A DNA stretch of 28,025 nt, from the NCBI GenBank assembly GCA_964450435.1, contig CAYVCX010000039.1, positions 1-28,025 of the forward strand, in the 5' to 3' direction. Shown in pieces: positions 23,544 to 28,025 of this stretch. Every line of letters begins with the position of its first letter. Within the stretch, counting starts at the first letter, position 1. A program made the position numbers and the translations under genes. The notes under the pieces are model-generated. The model made no database searches. It was not told where the DNA came from and saw nothing but the letters and a program-made list of their open reading frames with translations. The stretch comes from SKLM01 sp964450435 (GTDB taxonomy: Bacteria; Chloroflexota; Anaerolineae; B4-G1).

Positions 23544-24621
23544 AATCCTGGTCATTGACGACGATACGGACCAACTGAGGATGATACAGCTCGCGTTGGA
23601 GAGACGGGGCGAGCACGAGGCGATCCTTAGCGCCGAGGGGGTGGAGGGCCTGGCGCAGGCCAGAGAGACCCTTCCCGACCTGGCGATTGTCGACGTGATG
23701 ATGCCAGGTATGACGGGATACGAGGTGTGCCGCCGACTGCGCCAGGATGCGCGAACTGCCTCGATCCCCATCATCGTGCTCACGGCGCGGGGCCAGGCGG
23801 TGGACCGCGAGGCAGCGCTGGAGGCCGGCGCCGACGCGCACATTCCGAAACCCATCGCTATGGGGGCGCTGCTCGAGCAGGTCGACGAGATGCTCGAGCA
23901 GCATCCGGGCTCCAGATATACCCGGACCGTCGCCCTGCTGAGCCTGCGGGGAGGCGTGGGTGTCACTACCCTGGCGGTCAACGCGGCGGCGACACGGGCT
24001 CGACAGGGAGGCAGCGTCTGCCTGGTGGATCTGTGTCCCTCCTCGGGACACGCCGCGCTCCAGCTCGGCCTGCGTCCGGAGCCCAACTGGTCGGACCTGA
24101 TCGAGATCGGCGTGCCCGACGGCGAGGCCGTGGAGGCCCGTCTGCTGGAACACGGATCCGGGGTCCGGCTGCTGGCTTCGCCGGTGGTGCCGCTGGTGAA
24201 GAGGGAGTTGCGTGGCGCCACGGTCGAGAAGCTGCTCCAGGCGCTGGGGGAGCGGTTCGATCTCCTGGTGGTAGACACGGCCTCGGCCCTGAGCGAGGCG
24301 ACTATAGCGGCTCTGGATGGAGCCACCGAGGCCTGGCTGATCGCCGCTGCCGAGGCTGCCTCGATTCAGAGCAGCCTGGGCACCATACGGGCGCTGGGCG
24401 ACAGGTCGGACCCGCTCCGGATCATCGTCAACCGGACCGCACGAGAAGGGCAGCTTTCACCAGAGGCGATCGAAGGGGTGCTGAAGCGAACAGCGGCCGG
24501 GATCATCCCTTTCGACGCCCGACAGGCGAAGGCTCTAGCCGAGGGGACACCGTTAGCTCTGAGCAACCCCGATGCGCCGCTGGCCGCGGCGGTGGGGCAG
24601 CTGGTCGAGAAGCTGTTGTGA
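23536..24621 (+). CDS. Receiver domain-CpaE/ParA-like protein with degenerate P-loop
   Basis: The 361-residue protein repeats the architecture of 1112-2263. A receiver (about 1-122) has Asp53 (IVDVMMPG) and Lys105 (IPKPI). A MinD/ParA-like domain follows from about 131. Its P-loop reads LRGGVGVTT (137-145), so both conserved lysines of KGGVGKTT are replaced (Arg and Val), unlike the paralogue at 1112, which keeps the first. Other elements persist (SVCLVDLCPSSG, DLLVVDTASALSEA). It may be a non-hydrolysing localization or scaffold protein (inference). It overlaps the poly-Glu gene by 8 bases. No pilus gene is adjacent on this side of the window. Confidence 0.88.
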
Positions 24622-24840
24622 GAAGGGGGATTCGAGGCAAGCACCCCCGGCAATGAATGCGCGGGCGAGTGTGGGAAGCACGTTGGAAAGGTGTCTGGCG
24701 CCGCGGAGCGCGCTTTGACTCAGCGGGGGCGCCCTGCGTGGGGCTCCGACATTCGGGCAGCATCGACCAAGCAGTATGATCCAGGCCCCTGTGCGGCGGC
24801 GAGTGGGTTCATAGTGTCCCCCTGTCACCTTCCGAACCCC

Positions 24841-25449
24841 CTAGTGGTCTGACCTCCACAGGCGAGCGGCGGCGAACCGGAAGGCAACCCCCTCGTCGAA
24901 GCCGCGGGCCCAGAGCCCCACGTCGCCGGACAGCCACGTTTCGTCCTCGACGGTGGCCGCGTACTCGTCGTTGATGGCGAACTCACACACAGCCCCGGCA
25001 CAGGTCGCCCGCAGGCGGTTGGGCTGGCGCCCGCGGCGGACGTGGGGAAACTGCTGCCAGGGGACGAGGGGGATCTCCTCGTCCCCGTCCACACGTAGAA
25101 CGGCGTAGTAACCGTCCCCTCCCACGGCAAAGGCATAGTAGCGGCGGGTGTCTTGAGCCCGGTATGCCAGCCCATACCCGTAGAACCCGGATTCCGGGCC
25201 TGCGATGGGTTGGGCCAGGATCTCAAAGGTGAAATCGCCGGCAGGACGATCCAGCAGGGACAGGGTGGTGCCATTGGCCCCGGCCTCCAGCCGCCGGGGG
25301 AGCGTCGGGTCGGTCCAGTCGGCAGGTTGGCGGGGGCGGGGGTCGTTCCAGCCGAGCGCGAGGGCGGTGATAAGGGTGATGGAGAGTAAGGCCGCGAGGG
25401 CAAGCGCCAAGATGGTGATTCGGTGGCGTTGTTGAGTTGTGTTGCTCAT
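24841..25449 (-). CDS. Membrane-anchored protein with beta-sandwich-like domain, function unknown
   Basis: The 202-residue protein has an N-terminal signal anchor (RITILALALAALLSITLITALALGW, read across residues 10-34). An extracellular domain follows whose pattern (DFTFEILAQPIAGPESGFYGYGLAYR... YYAFAVGGDGYYAVLRV... GDVGLWARGF) resembles concanavalin/LamG-like or DUF1080 folds, which often bind glycans. No catalytic residues are apparent. The cysteine pair in ATCAGAVCEF could form a disulfide. It lies 81 bases downstream of the four-helix-bundle gene, across a heptad repeat. No good ribosome site precedes the ATG. Confidence 0.78.
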   Translation of the reverse strand: MSNTTQQRHRITILALALAALLSITLITALALGWNDPRPRQPADWTDPTLPRRLEAGANGTTLSLLDRPAGDFTFEILAQPIAGPESGFYGYGLAYRAQDTRRYYAFAVGGDGYYAVLRVDGDEEIPLVPWQQFPHVRRGRQPNRLRATCAGAVCEFAINDEYAATVEDETWLSGDVGLWARGFDEGVAFRFAAARLWRSDH

Positions 25450-25459
25450 AGCGTGCAGT

Positions 25460-25494
25460 GTGAAACGTGGAGCGTAAAACGTGAAACGTGAAAC
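25460..25494. repeat. Heptanucleotide tandem repeat, GTGAAAC type (5 units)
   Basis: Five uninterrupted 7-base units read GTGAAAC, GTGGAGC, GTAAAAC, GTGAAAC, GTGAAAC, followed by a partial GTAAGCG. It lies between the four-helix-bundle and beta-sandwich genes. A degenerate version (GCAAAAC, GTAAAGG) appears on the minus strand at about 26057-26070, just before the four-helix-bundle start. Confidence 0.75.
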
Positions 25495-25530
25495 GTAAGC
25501 GCCAGACGCACCGCGAGCGAGAGACGGTCG

Positions 25531-26049
25531 CTATGGGGCGGGTAGAGGAACATCTGACAGCAGATCATCCAGTGGTTCTTCGTCATCCCCGGTCGCGGTC
25601 GGTAAGGAGGCACCTGCGCGATGGTCATACGTCGTGGGCTCCTCGTACAGGACACGGCCGCGCTGCTGGCGGACCATGGTCAGCAGTAGGCGAATGATCT
25701 GGCTGAGCAGGCCCAGGCGGTGACCGATGACCCGCGTCCCCAGAACGTGCCGCCCCTTGTAGTCCCAGTCGCGGGCTTCGCGAGCTGATCCCAGGGAGTA
25801 TTCGTAGAAACGCGCCCGGTCCTTACCGGTGCCTCGGGAATAGCCTTCTGACAGATTCGCACCGACGGAGCCGAGCGCACGGTACAATTGGTCAGCCAAA
25901 GCGATGGTGCGCTTGTCCCGCATCAGCTTCGTCACATCGTACCAGCCCAGATCGGCCAGGAACAGGGCCAAGCGGTACGCCTTCATCTTCCAGAGAGAAT
26001 CCCTCCTGATCTCCTCTGGGACCAGCTGATTCCATTCGTCATAGTTCAT
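25531..26049 (-). CDS. Four-helix-bundle protein (23S rRNA-intervening-sequence family)
   Basis: The 172-residue protein matches the S23/four-helix-bundle family, first seen encoded in 23S rRNA insertions but common elsewhere, with unknown role. Typical segments are AYRLALFLADLGWYDVTKL, ALADQLYRALGSVGANLSEGYSRGTGKDRARFYEYSLGSAREA and RVIGHRLGLLSQIIRLLLTMV. The C-terminal 40 residues are a disordered acidic/proline extension beyond the usual length. The gene is not within an rRNA here. It begins 24 bases after the TldE-like gene and is bracketed by heptad repeats. Confidence 0.88.
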   Translation of the reverse strand: MNYDEWNQLVPEEIRRDSLWKMKAYRLALFLADLGWYDVTKLMRDKRTIALADQLYRALGSVGANLSEGYSRGTGKDRARFYEYSLGSAREARDWDYKGRHVLGTRVIGHRLGLLSQIIRLLLTMVRQQRGRVLYEEPTTYDHRAGASLPTATGDDEEPLDDLLSDVPLPAP

Positions 26050-26073
26050 GACTGCCCTTTACGTTTTGCGTCT

Positions 26074-27438
26074 TTACATGTCCGTTGCTCCCGTGAAGTT
26101 GAAGGCACGGAGTTTGAGGGCGGGGGCGCTGAGGATGCCGGGGTCGGTCCACAGGCGGCTGGGCTCCGGCCCCACCGCCTCGGTGCCCGCGAGGGCCTCG
26201 ACGTAGCTCTGGGTGAAGCGCAGGTTGCGCACCGGCGTGGTCAACTCGCCGCCCTCGATGAGGAACGTACCGTCGCGCGTCATCCCGGTGATCACCGCGT
26301 CGCGGGGATGAACGGTACGCGTGTACCAGAAGCGGGTGACGTAGAGGCCGCGCTCGGTGGCGGCAATCATCTCCTCCAGCGTGGTCTCGCCGGCACCCAG
26401 GAAGCCGTGCAGGGACATAGGTCCGAGACGGGCAGCGTTGAGCCAGGGGCTGTAGGGGTTGGTGGCGGGGAGCGCGTGGCCTGTGCTGGCCTGGTCCTCC
26501 TCCTCTGAGGCCCGCTGCCGGTCGTAGACCGCGCTTCCCGCCACCCCGCGGCGTACGATATCGACGCGCCGCCGCGGCATGCCCTCGAAGTCGAAGGGAA
26601 ACGGCCAGCCGACCAGGTCGAGGCCGTCGTCCCATATGGAGATCAGGGGAGACATCAGCGTCTCCCCCCGGCGGCCGCTCAGCCAGCTTCGACCTTCCTG
26701 CACCGGAACCGCCCCGGCGGCGGCGGTCAAGGTGGCGAGGATGTCGTGGGCAGCGTAGGGTTCCAGGACCACGGGGTACACGCCCGGCTCGACGGAGTGG
26801 GGATGGCGACTGCGGAGTGCCTTCCCGAGGGCCTCCTCACCGCGGGCCACCACATCGATGTCGTCGACGCGCCACGAGGCGTCGGCGGCATAGCCCGAGC
26901 TATCGTCGGTCATCACCACCGTGGTCAGGTCGGCCGCCGTGGCAGGATGGTAGGCGAAGAGTCCACGGCTGTTGGCCACAGCCAACTCGTGCACGCCGGT
27001 GCGGAAGGCCCCCGAGGCGCTGCATCCGGCCTCCTCCGCCCTCCGGCACACGATGCCGACGGGCTGCGCGCGCTGAAGGGGCGTGAAGCCGGCCGTCGCC
27101 TCGTCGAAGGCCGCAACGGTCGGCACGCTGGTCGGCGCGGGTAGACCCGGGAAGTCAGGATCCTGGGGACGGGAGAGGGCGGCAGCAGTCGCGGACTCGA
27201 CCAAGCGATCCAACCCAGCGGGGCTCAGGTCGTTGGTGGAGGCCACCCCGACGCGCCGACCCAGGACGGCGCGCACCACCACGTGCCGGTTGGCCTCTGC
27301 CACGTGCTGGTGGATGGCGTTGTTGGCAAAGCGGGTGAGCTGGGCGTCCAGGCCGAGCAGCACCGCTTCGGTCTCGTCGGCCGGGGATAGAGAAAGAATC
27401 TGTTTGAGCAGCTCTTCTGCTCGGGCACGCTTCAGCAT
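26074..27438 (-). CDS. TldE/PmbA-like protein of the TldD/PmbA family
   Basis: The 454-residue protein belongs to the TldD/PmbA (U62) family. Family landmarks are LTRFANNAIHQHV near residue 35, RRVGVASTNDLS, the VANSRGLFAY segment, YPVVLEPYAAHDIL and the C-terminal ALKLRAFNFTG region. The HExxxH zinc motif of TldD is not visible, so it is the TldE/PmbA type, the non-catalytic half of the TldD-TldE protease. TldD-TldE processes peptides such as microcin precursors and antitoxins. GGAGAA precedes the ATG on the minus strand. No TldD gene is adjacent in the visible sequence, unlike the common tldD-tldE pair. Confidence 0.9.
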   Translation of the reverse strand: MLKRARAEELLKQILSLSPADETEAVLLGLDAQLTRFANNAIHQHVAEANRHVVVRAVLGRRVGVASTNDLSPAGLDRLVESATAAALSRPQDPDFPGLPAPTSVPTVAAFDEATAGFTPLQRAQPVGIVCRRAEEAGCSASGAFRTGVHELAVANSRGLFAYHPATAADLTTVVMTDDSSGYAADASWRVDDIDVVARGEEALGKALRSRHPHSVEPGVYPVVLEPYAAHDILATLTAAAGAVPVQEGRSWLSGRRGETLMSPLISIWDDGLDLVGWPFPFDFEGMPRRRVDIVRRGVAGSAVYDRQRASEEEDQASTGHALPATNPYSPWLNAARLGPMSLHGFLGAGETTLEEMIAATERGLYVTRFWYTRTVHPRDAVITGMTRDGTFLIEGGELTTPVRNLRFTQSYVEALAGTEAVGPEPSRLWTDPGILSAPALKLRAFNFTGATDM

Positions 27439-27814
27439 GGTGTGTTCTCCTCAAGCTAGATGGGTCGCGGGAGACGGAGCAGCCGTCGCAGGGTCGTCGC
27501 GCCGGCGCGCACCCGCCGCCCGGGAGGTGCGGAGGGTAGCTCGTCCCCATCATCCTGCTGTCCTCATCCTCTTTCGGGCCTCCCCGTCTGCGGACGGGCA
27601 CTCTCCGGACGACCGGGGGACGGGTGCCAGTCCCGGCATCTTCAGGCCCCTGACCGTGCATCGTTCCCGTGGGATGGGAGAAGGGTCAGCGGCGTCGGAT
27701 GATTGCGGGAGTGTGCACGATCGCCTTCCGGCGACGCGAGGTCCCCGGACCGGGGGCGAGACGGCGCCGCGCCCGCGAAGACATCGGTCACCCTCGCTCC
27801 CGGGGAGCAGCGCA

Positions 27815-27847
27815 CTGGACAGGGTCTGCTATGACGACATAGTCCAG
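27815..27847. repeat. Coaxial stem with a single 9-base bulge
   Basis: CTGGA (27815-27819) pairs with TCCAG (27843-27847), and CTATG (27829-27833) with CATAG (27838-27842) around ACGA. The only break is a 9-base bulge (27820-27828) on one side. It lies just beyond the terminator of the minus-strand gene. Confidence 0.35.
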
Positions 27848-27863
27848 AAGCTCGAGACTGCAC

Positions 27864-27894
27864 GGAAAACCCGGGGCGGTTCTCCCGTCCCGGG
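27864..27894 (-). terminator. Rho-independent terminator of the partial minus-strand gene
   Basis: Read on the minus strand, CCCGGGACGG pairs with CCGCCCCGGG around GAGAA (six pairs, one mismatch, three pairs). TTTT follows at once. It lies 46 bases after the stop of the gene ending at 27941. Confidence 0.65.
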
Positions 27895-27940
27895 TCAAAC
27901 TCGCGCTCATCCAGGGGCCTCACCGACGGCCGATGGGAGG

Positions 27941-28025
27941 CTAGAAGGCCTCGATGAGCTCGGTGCGGGTCGTGCCGCCGGGATCGCGATAGGTGATCTG
28001 CCAGTGGGGGGCCCATGCCAGCCCG
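27941..28025 (-). CDS. C-terminal end of an unidentified protein (5' partial)
   Basis: On the minus strand the frame starting at 28024 reads 27 codons and a TAG stop; the visible end includes WQITYRDPGGTTRTELIEAF. The terminator 46 bases downstream on the same strand supports it as a real gene end. The fragment is too short to name. It does not resemble the C-terminus of TldD. Confidence 0.65.
   Translation of the reverse strand, partial: GLAWAPHWQITYRDPGGTTRTELIEAF

Larger units (their letters stand above)
27439..27940. other. Gene-free stretch upstream of the TldE-like gene
   Basis: No gene is supportable in these 502 bases; open frames lack ribosome sites and family resemblance. The bulged stem at 27815-27847 and the terminator at 27864-27894 are listed separately. 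No clear promoter for the TldE-like gene is visible, and I found no riboswitch consensus that I recognise. Confidence 0.5.

Noticed and set aside
27460..27702. Small open frames in the 27439-27940 stretch
   Set aside because: No ribosome site, no recognisable sequence, and arginine/proline-rich translation typical of non-coding GC-rich DNA.

Overview
The window is GC-rich, gene-dense bacterial chromosome. Gene content suggests a Chloroflexota-like (Anaerolineae-type) monoderm: receiver domains fused to CpaE-like and CpaF-like proteins, a short YidC next to Jag, a DUF554 protein, a family 4 uracil-DNA glycosylase and a four-helix-bundle protein beside heptanucleotide repeats. This assignment is inference; no rRNA or other definitive marker is present. 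I found no tRNA, rRNA, CRISPR array or intact transposase gene.

Region 1 (1-6936, + strand) is a signalling and pilus/secretion-type ATPase cluster. In order it holds the end of a hybrid histidine kinase, a receiver-CpaE fusion, a receiver-histidine kinase, a winged-helix AAA ATPase and a receiver-CpaF (TadA) fusion. Four receiver domains lie in under 7 kb, and one is joined directly to the secretion motor. No TadB, TadC, pilin, prepilin peptidase or secretin gene accompanies them here. A predicted three-way-junction fold lies in front of the receiver-CpaE gene.

Region 2 (6937-7753) is an 817-base gene-free spacer rich in structure. It has a 12-bp hairpin just after the CpaF gene, an 11-bp hairpin, a 161-base segment bounded by inverted repeats that contains a likely terminator, a near-consensus promoter for rpmH, and an 11-bp hairpin in the rpmH leader.

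Region 3 (7754-15383, + strand) resembles the origin-proximal block of many bacteria: rpmH, rnpA, yidD, a PQQ-propeller lipoprotein, yidC, jag, a PfkB-family kinase, parA, parB, a protein with two CQLG repeats, and a family 4 uracil-DNA glycosylase. dnaA, mnmE, mnmG and rsmG are absent from the window.

Region 4 (15620-21359, - strand) holds an enolase-superfamily epimerase-like enzyme, a membrane-anchored phosphodiester-glycosidase-domain protein, a PAC2-family protein, an ArfB-like ribosome rescue hydrolase and a DUF554 membrane protein. A short relic resembling the start of the PfkB gene and a heptanucleotide repeat lie in its spacers.

Region 5 (21445-24621, + strand) starts at a promoter divergent from that of the DUF554 gene. 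It holds signal peptidase I, deoxyribose-phosphate aldolase, a protein ending in 21 consecutive glutamates, and a second receiver-CpaE-like protein whose start overlaps the end of the poly-Glu gene. Region 6 (24841-28025, - strand) holds a TldE/PmbA-like protein, a four-helix-bundle protein, a membrane-anchored beta-sandwich-like protein, and the last 27 codons of another gene followed by a terminator.
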